A stretch of DNA of 64,000 bases from Catonia carolina (GCA_035578175.1 JAQMRL010000010.1:36650784-36714783); one strand, 5' to 3'; shown: positions 10,614 to 22,494, counted from the first letter of the stretch. Translations and numbers: made by a program. Notes: generated by a model from the sequence alone, not told the origin.

Positions 10614-11008
10614 CTGCCCATGACGGACAGGTGGAGTGTCAAATTATTTACACTCAATCTGTTCATTGCAGGGCTAAAATAAATAGTTCTGTTTCTTATC
10701 ACATGGTCAGCCAATTAAATGACTGAATCATTTAAGAACAGAAGAGGTAGAGGTGCAAAAGACACTAATCAGAGTTATCTCCTCTGAAAGTAATGAATTT
10801 CATTATACAGCCAGACCCTGTGGTGAATGAAGTGAAGGTGTTGTTTGCAGAGTGGAAAATATGTGCTTTTCAGAGGGCCCGGTATGCTGATAAGCGTACT
10901 TTTCCACTCAGTGAGGAAGGCAACGGTAAACCACCTAACTCCTCGTTTTACTTAGTAAAACCTCTACAGGTTCAAACCAGCCTTTTGGCTGATGACCTAA
11001 ACAACAAC
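10614..11008 (+). repeat. Repeat family A, copy 3 (full length)
   Basis: Runs from CTGCCCATGACGG to CTAAACAACAAC and is flanked by exact copies of ACATTTAATGT (10603-10613 and 11009-11019). It is one of the two copies that best define the family ends. The 98-codon frame across it is a property of the repeat, not a gene. Confidence 0.92.
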
Positions 11009-11019
11009 ACATTTAATGT

Positions 11020-11383
11020 ATTTATGTATTACACTATCATACTATACTATGTATTGAGTATATGTATTAAGCATGTGTCGTTTGTGTAAGATAAATAATA
11101 AACAGATTTACCTTAAACTTATGACACTTTTTATTTTTATTTACACAAAATTAATAATTGCATTTAAAATTAATAAATACAGTTACAATTCTTACAATAA
11201 ACAATATATCCCATCAACCATTTCTAGAATATCACTATAAAATAACGTCTAAACAAAGATTATTTAAACAAATATTTTCACAACTTAAAAAGCGTCCTGT
11301 TCTTGTTATTTTTTTACAGGCAACGAAATTTAGATTAACCGATTTACGTAGATATACTGTAACAGTAAAACGAAATATTTTTT
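11020..11383. other. AT-rich spacer
   Basis: No motif is visible between family A copy 3 and the SINE on the minus strand. Confidence 0.5.
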
Positions 11384-11704
11384 TATCCCTAATGTGTGTA
11401 CGTTGCAATCTGTTAAATTCAGAATAATAAGCAACCCCGTGACCCAATTAGATGAGGATAATGTGTAAGACGTGTTAACAAGGTGCAGCCTTGAACAGAC
11501 CCAGGCCGACCATTCCTGAGAGTTTATGGTTAATTGAACCCCAACCATCAAAGTACACCAGTAACTATTGTCTAGTTTTCAAATCCGTATATAATTAACT
11601 ACCTTTACTAGGATTTGAACCAGGAATCTTGGTCTCCGAAAATCAGCTGTTAAACAGCTGACTCACGGTGACGACTTTACCTCTAGACCAACCCAGTGGG
11701 TCAA
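11384..11704 (-). repeat. tRNA-derived SINE, family C, copy 1
   Basis: Minus-strand order: CTGGGTTGGTCTAGAGGTAAAG (A-box region), a palindromic stem-loop TCAGCTGTTTAACAGCTGA, then the B box GGTTCAAATCC. A ~230-bp unique tail follows, with TTGGGGTTCAATTAACCAT, GGTCGGCCTGGGTCTG and a terminal TTGCAACGTACACACATTAGG. Copies at 60691-60995 and 63232-63548 share the whole layout, and 32070-32250 has only the tail. Confidence 0.85.
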
Positions 11705-11805
11705 TATAAAATATAAATTAAAGATCTTTATTATAAACATCGGGTAGAATTACAAGGATTATTATTTTCAACATCAATTAGTTATAAATAAAACGAAAAC
11801 TGAGA

Positions 11806-11963
11806 TTTTTTTTACGTCTGACTTTTGCAATTGCTGCTAATACAGACGGTGAAAAGGATGACAAATGAAGATGAGTGTTGAAAAAATACCAAATCTGACC
11901 GGAAATTGACCCCGGGACCCTGGTGTAGAAGCCAGTTGCGCTAACCACTACGCCAACGGGCCG
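11806..11963 (-). repeat. tRNA-derived SINE, family B, copy 2
   Basis: Minus strand reads GGCCCGTTGGCGTAGTGGTTAGC, GGTCAATTTCC as a mutated B box, then CAACACTCATC and GTCTGTATTAGCAGCAATTGC, and ends AGTCAGACGTAAAAAAAA. Same architecture as 8481-8640. Confidence 0.85.
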
Positions 11964-12008
11964 GCCAATGAGAATAATAAAATAAATTTTTGTTACATAC
12001 ATCCTTAG

Positions 12009-12092
12009 TTACTTTTTAACATAATCACCATTTAAATTGAGGTATTTATCATACCAGTGTACAAGCTTTCCAATACTCTTCATAAAACGTTA
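12009..12092 (-). pseudogene. mariner transposase C-terminal tail
   Basis: The minus strand encodes GKLVHWYDKYLNLNGDYVKK and then a stop at 12009-12011. This matches the extreme C terminus of mariner transposases (KL..YDKCLN..GDYVEK). A stop lies directly upstream in the same frame and no catalytic block is seen, so this is a small remnant of an element different from the one at 5346-5609. Confidence 0.75.
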
Positions 12093-13814
12093 CCGCCAGT
12101 GACTTGAAATTGGTCTTCTCAGTGCCTTGGAACTCGTGTTATTCTAATAATATTTGAAACAATAATAATAAAATTGGTGCCACTGTGATAATAATGAAAT
12201 GGTACGTTTGAATCGTAAATATAATTAACGCATTACATTCTCATATCGTCCACAGTTATCAACAGTGGTAGTAAAATTGTAATACAACTCTCAACGTAAC
12301 CACGCGTTAAAATTTTGTAATCTATAGGTGATACAAGTATTATTGTTATGAGTCTTCCAATAATGAAGTTAATGAAATTAAAAATTTCTTTCTGTTCCAT
12401 TGAATTTTAAGAGATTCAAGCAGCTTAAATGATTGTTCTTGAGTCAATTAAACTAAATTAAATTCCTTATTTTATAACATTTAACCGCTGCGCCAAGCTA
12501 CCAATTTTGTCAGTGTGTCTATATATCGTATATTATGTACCTTAAGGTATTTTAATTTATAATGGTAAAGGGTTATTACGCTTTTTCACAACCGATAAAA
12601 TGTCTGTTTTTATTGTGGTTGTAAATATAACGTACAAGTTCACGCGTTTAAGTAATTAACTCAGACCGACCGACGGTTTTTAATCGTCTTCAAATCTTAA
12701 CAATCTAAAATTAAATGTCGTTAAACAATGCTTACTTTAACTGTTTTAAAGTTTAAAACTTACACACTCTTGTAATGTTATTCAAATTATTTACGACCAG
12801 TATTAAAACGCTTCTATTTATTATTACACTGTACTTTAATACTTCATTTAAGAAACAAATTACGTTTACGTGCATTTTGAAGTTTACGTTTAATTTATGT
12901 TCCTTTCACACTTATTGAATAATAAAAATTTTGCTTTCTTTGCTACCTATTAAAAATTAAATTACAATATCTATTTACTATAAAAATAATATGATCTGAA
13001 AATACAATTTTCTTTTGTCCTATCTATCATGTGTTATGGGCTACCGTCTGAGTTCGTACTTTTGATAGTCACGTAAGAAATATTTTTAAAATTTCAGGAA
13101 ACGATTACTAAAATATACTAGCGAAGCCTAAATTGTATTTCAGTACAAATGTTTTTCTTCGGAATTTAATGTATTTACTTTTACATAACTGTAACTTATC
13201 ATATGTTATTATATTCATTTGATATAAAAAAAAGTTTTGCATACAGTTTATGATTATAAAATTTAAACGAATTTGAAATAGGCTATTTTAATTTAACGAT
13301 TCTTAGGAAGCAATTTAAAAATATGACTATCAGACTCGAGTTAAGCTGAGTCATCTTTTGTACAATCGTAATAGTCAAAACATAAATAAAAACCTTATTA
13401 CAACACAAAACACTTAAAACAAAAATTATTAAATATTGTTGATTACAAAACAAAAATATTCAATTCCGTCTTGTACAATATGCAAATACACAATTTTTTT
13501 TATGAACTAAATATAATAATAATAAAAAAACTCTAATGTTGAACATAACACAAATATAATGTGAATACATAAATAAGAGAATTAAGTAATTACTTACAAT
13601 TTTTTCTTCTACTTACGATATTTCATAGTATTGAGAATATTATACTTAATTTAAGTAAGGCCATTCCAATATTGTCTCCATTCCAGATTATAATAAATTA
13701 AAAAACAGACCATTTTCAAAACAAAAATATCAACCGAAATACACCGTTGACAACTTCAAACACAAATTTCAAAAGAGCACTTTGCTGGCAAAAAACAAGG
13801 CCAAAAATAAAGTT
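12093..13814. other. AT-rich intergenic DNA
   Basis: No gene is recognised. A possible fragment of a tRNA-like SINE head lies on the minus strand near 12481-12505 (AGCTTGGCGCAGCGGTTAAA). It lacks a B box and is not called. Confidence 0.5.
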
Positions 13815-13918
13815 GTGGTCTGGCATTTTTTCATCACTCACATTCATATATCATCATTCTCCACCGTCTGCATTAGCAAAAATTGCAACACAGTCAGACG
13901 TAAAACCAAAAAAACAAA
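13815..13918 (+). repeat. SINE family B, 3' tail only
   Basis: Starts at GGTCTGGCATTTTTTCATCACTC and keeps the family B tail through GTCTGCATTAGCAAAAATTGC and CAGTCAGACGTAAAA. The tRNA-like head is absent, as expected for a 5'-truncated retroposed copy. Confidence 0.8.
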
Positions 13919-14112
13919 AAACTGCACCTCTTCTTCATTTATAGTAGGGCATTAAAAGACGTGTAACAAAATAAAATACTGAAAAAATAACAAAAACTTT
14001 ACGGTTAAAATAAAAAGCAAACTAAAACAGAAAAATTATCTATTTCAAACATTTTTTCGAGACGCAATAGCCATTACAATAAGTGCATGAGTGACTTCGT
14101 TTGGGTTAAGAA

Positions 14113-14219
14113 ATAGTGAGTTCGATCGTGAAATAATTTACCAGATCTCAGCCGGGCATCGAACCCTGGACTTTCCATTTTACAGCGTAACACTCTGAAC
14201 ACTGAACTACGTAGGGGTA
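14113..14219 (-). repeat. tRNA-derived SINE relative (minus strand)
   Basis: Minus strand begins CTACCCCTACGTAGTTCAGTG, has the B box GGTTCGATGCCC, and continues CGGCTGAGATCTGG with TAAATTATTTCACGA. The tail after the B box resembles the SINE at 33925-34042. Confidence 0.65.
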
Positions 14220-15560
14220 GGAAAACTTAATGTTGAGTAGCTGCTATTAAAAAATTCTAGATGATTCGAAAAAATTTTACAACAGTCGATAACAACATTT
14301 TCACAAATTTGTAGAAAAAGTAAAAATAAACTTAATTTTACTAGAATAATAGTAATTAATCTTAAATGGTAGATCAATTATAAAACAAATTTTAATTGTC
14401 AATTAATAAGAATAACAATAAATAAAAATAACATTCCCACACGTGTTACGATTTTAACGTTTAACGGCGTAAAGTTACCCTCTATCTTTACATTCAATAT
14501 AGTGTAGCTCTATAAGAAGACGTAACAGAGGTCATTTCAAGAAAACGGAAATTTCAAAGTCGACTCCAGCAATTCCGACGGATGTTGGAAGTTCGACTGC
14601 CCCAAGCGGTTTATAGACACATTTCCTGGATGGTCTGCCGCCCTTTCTTCAAAACTCTTGGGAGTTACTGCATCAACCATCAACCGTTTCATTGTAACTT
14701 CTTAATTTCAGGTACTTTCTTGTTTATTATACTCAACTGGGTAATTTAAATACAAGACTAGAGTAGTAAAACTAAAAGAAATAAATTTTATTTCGTCATT
14801 CGAAAAGTAATGTCTAACCGTTAGTTTTCGTTGGTTGAAAGACCATATTATTCGGTTAGTTATTTTTAACAATAGGCAATAAATTACAACCAAACTTATT
14901 TTCAAATATATACAATAATAACATTGTTTATTACGGTATAACTCTATTGTAGAACAACTTAGCTATTTAAATATATATAAATAAATATAACTATGTTATA
15001 TTGTAAATTATTCATAAACTAGTATTTTCTAATGGAATTTGAACACGAGCGTAATAAATTATTTTGTAACTAACGTCTTCTTCACTCTAAAAATTAATTA
15101 CAATTTTTAAACCGCTGACACTAAAATGATTGACAACCTTTTCTGAAAAAGGTCTAACAATGTAAGAATTATTACATTACTTAGCAACAATATTCCTAAA
15201 ATTATATCTTTTTATTTAATACTACCATTGCATTGGTCATTCATATTGTAGCACCTATGACTAGGTTCGTATGGGATTCTGGTATAATAAATAAACTTCC
15301 TTAAACTTTCTTTAAACTATCTATCTTTACTTAAAGCATTGGCGTATCCACCAAATAGCGCCCCTCAGTAAGCATGATGATAAACTAAAAAAAATACAGT
15401 TGTTTCAAATTATGAAGATAGTAACTTTTCCTCTGAGAAATATTTTAGATTTTTTTTAAACATTTCCTGGTTTGAAATTAAAAATTTCCCTGTACAATTT
15501 TTTTGATTGTTTTTATGACTGCCCACCAATAACGTTAAACAACATTGCACTACCACACAA
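14220..15560. other. AT-rich intergenic DNA
   Basis: A less AT-rich patch at 14525-14695 looks like old coding or repeat sequence but matches nothing I recognise. The remainder is low-complexity AT sequence. Confidence 0.45.
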
Positions 15561-15564
15561 TACA

Positions 15565-15905
15565 ACACAACAGTAAAATACTTCGGACTATATTTAGATC
15601 GTCACCTCACATGGAAACATCACATAATAACTAAAAAAAACACCTTGAGCTGACAATACATAAACTACACTGGTTCATTGGTAAATACTCACCTTTGTCA
15701 AACGATTCAAAAATTATTTTATGTAAATTCTATTTAAAACCCATGTGGACATATGGGCTTCAATGTGGGGTACATCCAGCACTTCAAACATAAATATATT
15801 CGAACGTTTTCAGTAAAAATTCTTGCGGCGGGCCCTGAAAATTCCGTGGTGCATCAAAAACACCTATGTCTATGCCAATCTTAATATAGACTCTGTGAAA
15901 CAAAC
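15565..15905 (+). pseudogene. Jockey-like LINE ORF2 fragment, degraded
   Basis: Plus-strand reading gives VKYFGLYLDRHLTWKHHI, the same block as VRYLGLWLDRRLTWKHHL in the LINE just downstream. An in-frame stop and a disrupted WTYG-like region follow. It belongs to a related but distinct LINE lineage judging by the substitutions. It sits immediately upstream of the nearly complete LINE, which may have inserted into or next to it. Confidence 0.7.
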
Positions 15906-16135
15906 TATATTAAAATTCAGCTGTAAAAACTGGCAGCTGATTTTTGTAAACAAAAGTTGTGTTTACATTTTCGCAGCAAATATTATTTAAAATATTAATA
16001 CCAGCGAGACTTTTGGTGCAAACGGTGAGTGGCAGATATTTAACATTATATGCACAACATAATTTTCCTATTTTAGTTTACATCTAAACTTTATAGTTTA
16101 TTTGTTTTTAATATTTTTATCAGTCGCCTACGGCC

Positions 16136-17413
16136 ATGGCCGATCAGGCAACAATGAGCACGTCCGAAATGTTGTCGATAATAAGTGCTCACGTCGACAA
16201 CAATTCTAGTGATACAGACAGAATAGAGTGGACAGATGTCGTTCCCAAGAGAAAAAGGCAGTTACATGAAAATGGGCTGCAAAATAGTTCAACAAAACGT
16301 TTTAGGGACCCTCGAGTGAGAGGCGAACACGTCCCAATTTCAAACAGATTCGACCTACTTCCGACTGCAGCAGATGCAGTAGAAGAAAGCGTTACAGGTA
16401 ACTCCAGTCCATCACCCATTACAACAAAACAGTCGAGGCCTCCTCCTGTGCACTTGAAATCAGAGGTGGATTTCGTGAAATTTCAGGGTTATCTCACGAA
16501 TTTGCTAGGTACAGATAAATACCGCTGTACTGCTACAAGAACTGGCATCACTATCTACACACTACATTCTGATGATTATAGGAGGCTAGTACAGTGCCTG
16601 CGCACTAACAACGCAGAATTCCACACTTACCAATTAAAGGAGGACAAAGCATATCGTGTAGTAGTACGAGGGTTGCACCACACTATACCCTCAGAAATAA
16701 TTAGCGAGGAAATTACGAAATTAGGGTTTAAGGTGCGTAATGTGACAAATATACTGTCTCGCGATAAAGCGAAGTTACCACTTTTTTACATTGATTTGGA
16801 GCCAGATAAGAAAAATGGTGAAATTTTTGACTTGACCGCACTGCTCCAATGCAAAGTTAAAATCGAAGAACCGAGGCAAAGGCGACAAATCGCTCAGTGT
16901 GCCCACTGCCAACGATACGGTCACACTAAAACCTACTGTAATTTATTACCCCGCTGTGTGCGGTGTGCAGGTCCACACGAGTCGAGCTCATGCTCTAAAT
17001 CCCGAGAAACACCGCCGACATGTGTTTTATGCGGCGGGGCACACCCATCCAATTACAGAGGTTGTACAGTACACCGCCAATTACAGCACCGTCGATCTCC
17101 AGCATCAACAATGACCGATACGAAGAAATCGTCTTCAACAGATTCTAACTATCCAATCTTACCGCCACCTGGTACCTCTGAAACTCGTAGTCAAACAATT
17201 ACGTTACCAAAGACTCCACCTCGTCGATTCTCCACGTACAGTCAAGCTGTGAAATCTGACCAGAAGCCAGCTGAACACGACTGTTTGCCTACATCTCAGG
17301 ATATTTCGAATCAGCTTACAAGTTTCCTCACAGAGATAAAAGACCTCTTCACTCCGGTCATCACAATGATGAGTCAACTGATCCAGATGCTCTTAACCAA
17401 CCATGGCAAATAA
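16136..17413 (+). CDS. LINE ORF1, zinc-knuckle Gag-like protein
   Basis: A 425-residue nucleic-acid-binding protein of Jockey-type LINEs, expected to coat the element RNA and guide it to the nucleus. The ATG at 16136 sits in a good context (GGCCATGG). Residues 1-150 are polar and probably disordered. A PRE_C2HC-like region lies at about 165-240 (YRVVVRGLHHT). Three cysteine knuckles follow. The first is C255-C258-H263-C268 (CX2CX4HX4C), the second C274-C277-H281-C286 (CX2CX3HX4C) and the third C296-C299-H303-C310 (CX2CX3HX6C). A Ser/Thr/Pro-rich C-terminal region ends in a hydrophobic helix-like segment. The frame is fully open. It overlaps the ORF2 start by 11 bases, and ORF2 is in a different frame. 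Confidence 0.9.
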   Translation: MADQATMSTSEMLSIISAHVDNNSSDTDRIEWTDVVPKRKRQLHENGLQNSSTKRFRDPRVRGEHVPISNRFDLLPTAADAVEESVTGNSSPSPITTKQSRPPPVHLKSEVDFVKFQGYLTNLLGTDKYRCTATRTGITIYTLHSDDYRRLVQCLRTNNAEFHTYQLKEDKAYRVVVRGLHHTIPSEIISEEITKLGFKVRNVTNILSRDKAKLPLFYIDLEPDKKNGEIFDLTALLQCKVKIEEPRQRRQIAQCAHCQRYGHTKTYCNLLPRCVRCAGPHESSSCSKSRETPPTCVLCGGAHPSNYRGCTVHRQLQHRRSPASTMTDTKKSSSTDSNYPILPPPGTSETRSQTITLPKTPPRRFSTYSQAVKSDQKPAEHDCLPTSQDISNQLTSFLTEIKDLFTPVITMMSQLIQMLLTNHGK

Positions 17414-20099
17414 TAGAACAACAGCTAGTTCACTCGTCATCATGTTATGGAACGCCAATGGCATCCTTCAACACCGAAATGAAGTAGAACTATTTCTACA
17501 TGAAGAGCGTATTGACATTGCTTTGCTAACAGAAACACACCTGACTTCTCGCAGTCACTTGAATATCCAAGGATTTAACATCTACAGAACCGATCATCCA
17601 GACGATACAGGTCATGGTGGAACTGCAATATTAATACGACGAGGAATCCAACATTATTTCCATCCTATGACACCACCTAGTGAACATTTGCAAGCCACAG
17701 CAATAACTGTGTTAACACGTGGGTTTGACGTCACTACAGCTGCAATCTACTGCCCACCTCGCCCGCTGACAAATAAGGGACATTTCCAGCAATTGTGTTC
17801 TGATCTAGGCGATTGCTTCATTGCAGGAGGAGATTTCAACGCCAAACATCCAGCCTGGGGCTCACGTCTTACAACATCAAGAGGTCGAGCCCTTCACAAA
17901 GTTATTTGTGATGGCCAGTTACAAGTACATTCTCCAGGTACACCAACCTATTGGCCCGCTGCTAGAAACCGTCAACCTGATCTGCTCGATTTTCTTTTCT
18001 CCAAAGGAATGCGAAACTACCACCTTGCAACTACAGCTACAAATGATCTCTCCTCTGACCACTCGGTTGTAATCACTACGCTGAGCACTGAACCGGTGCT
18101 GATCCCACCAAAATCAACTCTAAATCTTGGACGAATGAACTGGGACTCATTCAAAGAAAAAATTGAGAACAACCTAACGCAAAACATACCACTTAAATCG
18201 GATGACGATCTTGACAAGGCTGTGCAACATTTTACGACCGAAGTACAGAAAGCTGCCTGGGAATCATCTACACCCATTAAACGTTACCCTACCACTCAAG
18301 ATGTTCCGCAGTATGTTAGACGCCTGATACGAGAGAAAAGGCAAGCTAGAAACAGGTGGCAAAATTCTCGTCTACCAGACGATAAACAATATCTCAATAG
18401 ACTCGCCAACCGTCTAAAGAAAGAATTAGCCAGATTAAAAGCAGAGCATTTTGACACTTTTTTAACATCGATGAATGAAAGCACAGACTCACTATGGCGG
18501 ACATCTAAGAAGCTTTTACAACACCGAAGTGTTTCTTTGCCACTGAGAAATCCAGATGATACTTGGGCGAAAACGGAAAACGAGAAAACTACTCTCTTTG
18601 CGACTCATCTATCCAGTGTATTCAAACCACACGAAGATGTGCAGGACATGAATTTTATACAAACCGTCGATGAAGAACTGCAGTCACCTCTCCAGCTTTC
18701 ACTGCCTCCACAACCATTTAAGATCGATGATGTCGAAAAGGCAGTACAACGGCTGCCAAAGAGAAAATCGCCGGGATTTGATCTCATTACATCTGAGATA
18801 CTGCAACACCTACCGAGAAATGGCTTACGCTTTTTACTACTATTATTCAATGCAGTCCTTCGTGTGGCGTATGTTCCTGGACAATGGAAATTTGCCGTAG
18901 TTAAGCTTTTCTTGAAGCCCGAAAAGCCGTATTACCTACCTTCATCCTACCGTCCTATCAGTCTCCTTCCGACGACAGGAAAATTATTCGAACGCCTCTT
19001 ACTACCACGCTTGCAGATACAATGTGAAGACGCCAACATTATTCCACCTCATCAATTTGGATTTCGGCCGCTGCATTCGACGACACAACAACTGCACCGA
19101 GTGGTGGACTTCATTTCGGAGGGTCTAGAAAGGAAAGAGTATGTCACTGGCATTTTCTTGGATATCAGCTCCGCGTTCGACAAAGTATGGCATGATGGAC
19201 TACTATTTAAATTGAAAAGTGTTTTAAGTGACTCGTACTATTTGGTTGTAAAATCATTTTTAGAGCATAGATTCTTTGAAGTCCAGCACGGTACTGCTTA
19301 CTCTGAGCTGCACAAAATTAACGCCGGAGTACCCCAAGGGGCAATACTATCCCCATTTTTATATAGCGTATTTGCATCGGATATGCCTATTTTGGACACA
19401 TCGGTAACCGCGACGTATGCTGACGACACAGCAATTCTTGTACGGGAAAAGGGCGCGGATGAGGCTTCCAGGTTAGTACAGCGACATCTTTTATTAATAC
19501 AGGACTGGCTTACCCGTTGGCGTATTAAGGTGAACCCAGTTAAGTCAACACAGGTTACGTTTACCTTACGACGTCAAACTTGTCCACCTGTGATGCTGAA
19601 TAACGTTCATATCCCCCAAGCCAGAGTGGTGCGGTATCTTGGTTTATGGCTTGACAGACGACTAACTTGGAAGCATCATCTGCGTACTAAACGTTTAGAA
19701 CTTAACCGCCGCCAGAAGCTACTCTACTGCTTAATTAATCCTCGATCAAAATTGAACCTCCGCTCCAAAATTTTATTATACAAAACCCTTTTGAGACCAA
19801 TCTGGACTTATGGTGTCTAGCTATTTGGAGTAGCGGCAGAGAGTAATTTAAAGTCAATCTAGGCCTTTCAATCAAAATTCTTAAGACTTGCTTCTGGCGC
19901 TCCTTTTTATGTAAGTAGTAAAACCCTCCACGACGATTTCAAAATTCCGACAGTGAAGGAGCTAACCGCGTCCTTGTATAGTAAATTTCACGAACGATTA
20001 GACGTCCATCCAAACCAACTAGCCCGTGATCTAGCTACAAGGAACTTTCCACCTGTGCGACGTCTAAGGCGAAAATGGAGTAGAGACCTCTTGGTCTAA
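17403..20099 (+). pseudogene. LINE ORF2 (endonuclease-reverse transcriptase), two nonsense codons
   Basis: Start ATG at 17403 has the strong context ACCATGG. The N-terminal APE-like endonuclease shows LLTETHLT, GGDFNAKHPAWG, PDLLDFLF and SSDHSVV. The reverse transcriptase shows KSPGFDLI, SYRPISLLPTTGK, QFGFRP, LDISSAFDKVWHDGL, GVPQGAILSPFLY and the catalytic YADD box (residues 672-675), then VRYLGLWLD. The first 805 codons are open. TAG codons at 19818-19820 and 19860-19862 interrupt the C-terminal region, and the frame then continues to TAA at 20097-20099. At both TAG positions the antisense copy at 30-31 kb reads CAG, so each is a single C-to-T change. The catalytic domains are complete, but loss of ~93 C-terminal residues probably inactivates this copy. 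Confidence 0.9.
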
Positions 20100-20252
20100 A
20101 TAACGGATAATACCCATAGTTACAAATGGAGAATGTGCCACTGGGTGCCTCTTCTCCTTAATGCAAAACTCCCCACCACCATTTAAATATCATTTACGGA
20201 AATTGTGCAGCTCAATGTACAGTACCGTAATAAAAATTCAAGACAAAAAAAA

Positions 20253-21107
20253 AGGTTATAGGTTTTAATAAACATTGTTACAGTTTTTTTTTCTAACTGA
20301 TATACTTCAAAATCATCATTGCATTTATCAAATATTAATTTATTACTATTTTCAATTTCATTAACAGATGTAATTGTAATCATGTTAATTAACATTCATC
20401 AAAATTACTAATTTTGTTCTATTTGATGTGAACAGATTTTAATGTAGCAGACTTATAAAAAAAAATTTTAATTTACTTTTTATTGTTGTAATCCTTAGTA
20501 TAATGTTACATAAAATAATATGTTAATAAAAAGCTTATTTATCTTGCATAAAGTATTTTACATTATTAATATTTTTATTTAAGAATACATTTTTTCAGAA
20601 AAATTTAATCTATATTTTACCAAATGGTAACTACAAATTCTTGTAATTCGCAGTGTAAATAAACCGATTATTACGGCTGATATGGTAAGTTAAAAAATTA
20701 TGAAAAAAATTCCTCTAGCGATAAAGAATGCAGTATAATAATAACGAAAAATTTCCCTCTAACCACTTTATACTTTCCCTATTTAAACAATACTGTCTTA
20801 ATAAATTGAACTACGTATATCTATGCAAAATTATTATAGGCCACTATCCTAAAATTACATTTTTCTGAAAACGGACTATCTAACCTAACAGAAAACTTTA
20901 GAAATATTTTCTTATTCTGAAATCACCTCAAAATTTAGTATTATTTATTTCTAAAAACTTATCCAGACGACCAGCAAAATTTCCCTCTCGACACTTGTGA
21001 AATCAGACAAATTCTAGATCCGTTACTGCCTTAGGACAACAAAAAGAAAAAGAGACGATTGTGTTTTAAACACCCAACGAACTTAATTTAAGTAATCATG
21101 TGTGAGT
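20253..21107. other. AT-rich intergenic DNA
   Basis: No motif is recognised between the LINE A-tail and family A copy 4. Confidence 0.5.
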
Positions 21108-21512
21108 GCCCATAACGAGCAGGTGGAGTGTTAAATTTAATTAAATTATTGCACTCCAGCTGTTGGTTCCAGGACTACAAAAAATAGTTCTGTTTCTTAT
21201 CACATAGTAAGCCAATTATGTAACTGAACTATTTAAGAACAGAAGAGGTAAAGGTGTAAAAAACACTAGTCAGAGTTATCTCCTCTGAGAGTAATGAATT
21301 TCACTATACAGCCAGACCCTGTGGTGTATAAAGTGAAGGTGTCATTTGCTGGGTGGAAAGTGGGTGCTTTTCGGAGGGCCTGGCATACTGATAAGCACGC
21401 TCTTTCAACTTGGTGATAAAAGTAATAGCAAACCACCTCACTCCTCGGTTTTACTTAGTAAAACCTCTAAAGGTTCAAACCAGCCTTTCGGTTGTTGACC
21501 TAAACAACTTAA
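21108..21512 (+). repeat. Repeat family A, copy 4
   Basis: Near full-length unit from GCCCATAACGAGCAGGTGGAG to TTGACCTAAACAAC, with a small AT insertion near its start. Confidence 0.9.
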
Positions 21513-21726
21513 AGTCGAATTAACTATTTTGTCAATTGTAATTATAACAAGTTTGATAAAGTGCGAAAATCACCGTTGGATTTTTCATTAGACTCACTAC
21601 ATTTGTGTCCCTAAGGCGACTGAAACAAAATTTTTTTTTAAAGATTACTATTTACCATTTGCTGCTAATATATTATTAACTTCTTCATAAACTAAACTGA
21701 CTTTTGAGTAATCTTTCAATTTCTTC

Positions 21727-21940
21727 CAGACCCTGTCAAAAAAAAAAAAATTAAAGTGAAGGTGTAATTTGCAGGGTGTAAAGTGGTGCTTTTCGGAAGG
21801 TCTGGGATGCTGATAAGCATACTTTTCCCACTCAGTGAGGAAGGCAATTGTAAACCACCTAACTCCTCGTTTTTACTTAGTATAACATCTAGAGGTTCAA
21901 ACCAGCTTTTCTGCTGTTGACCTAAACAACAATGAGTGAA
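21727..21940 (+). repeat. Repeat family A, copy 5 (5'-truncated)
   Basis: Starts at CCAGACCCTGTC, is interrupted by an A-run, and continues through CAGTGAGGAAGGCAATTGTAAAC to GACCTAAACAACAA. The antisense 105-codon frame across it is a by-product. Confidence 0.85.
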
Positions 21941-22019
21941 AGACAAAAGTGAAAGAAAAAATAACTTGTAAAATATAGCCCTAATCCTCTCTGTAAAATT
22001 TACAGAGAAAATACAAATA

Positions 22020-22105
22020 AATATATATTTCAATATTATAATACAAATAAATATATAAATATAAATATATATAAATATAAATATACATAAATAAATATAT
22101 ATTTC
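22020..22105. repeat. (ATAAATAT)n simple repeat
   Basis: Imperfect ATAAATATATAAATATAAAT array. Confidence 0.85.
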
Positions 22106-22494
22106 TATAAGGAATTTTAGAAATCCTCACTAACTGACCAACTCCCACTATTTCACTACTAATTCTCTAACGTTTTATCACCTAGAGATCTAAAATCCGA
22201 CTCTTCGTTTTTACTTAGGGATTGAGTACAAAACTAAAAAGTTTTAATTTTGTCGAAGAATGGTAATAGGAGTGACTGCACTAAAGCATTCAATACTAAT
22301 TTTGTACTTTTTGAAAGTATTCTAAAAATCAACATGCGTATTTTTAAATAAATAATTGCCTACTTAAGAAACGTAAAACATTTGAATTTCGACCACTTGC
22401 TTCTAAGGCGTAAAAAGAGGCTAACTACCCTAAAGTAATACACGTTATTTTCGTAGCTTCCCAAAGAGATGATTATAAAAATTGACAATTTTCT

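Larger units (their letters stand above)
15930..20252 (+). mobile_element. Jockey-like non-LTR retrotransposon, nearly complete
   Basis: The unit comprises about 200 bp of putative 5' UTR, ORF1, an overlapping ORF2 and a short 3' UTR. The 3' end has TAATAAAAATTCAAGAC followed by an A-run at about 20244-20252. The antisense copy at 30070-31118 shares this same 3' end (GTACAGTACCGTAATAAAAATT), which fixes the 3' boundary. The 5' boundary is uncertain because no target duplication was identified. LINEs of this type nick the target with their endonuclease and copy their RNA in place. Confidence 0.82.

Noticed and set aside
10793..11089. 98-codon frame, with similar frames at 51927-52196 and 55541-55789, suggesting a conserved small protein
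   Set aside because: All lie within family A. The opposite strand of other copies is also open over the same region, and several copies carry stops, so openness is a repeat property. A substitution-ratio test over many copies would settle it.
12481..12505. tRNA-like SINE head on the minus strand
   Set aside because: Only a short head-like phrase, with no B box or tail.
17821..18900. Short frames on both strands inside LINE ORF2
   Set aside because: Overlap an open frame with clear endonuclease and RT motifs.
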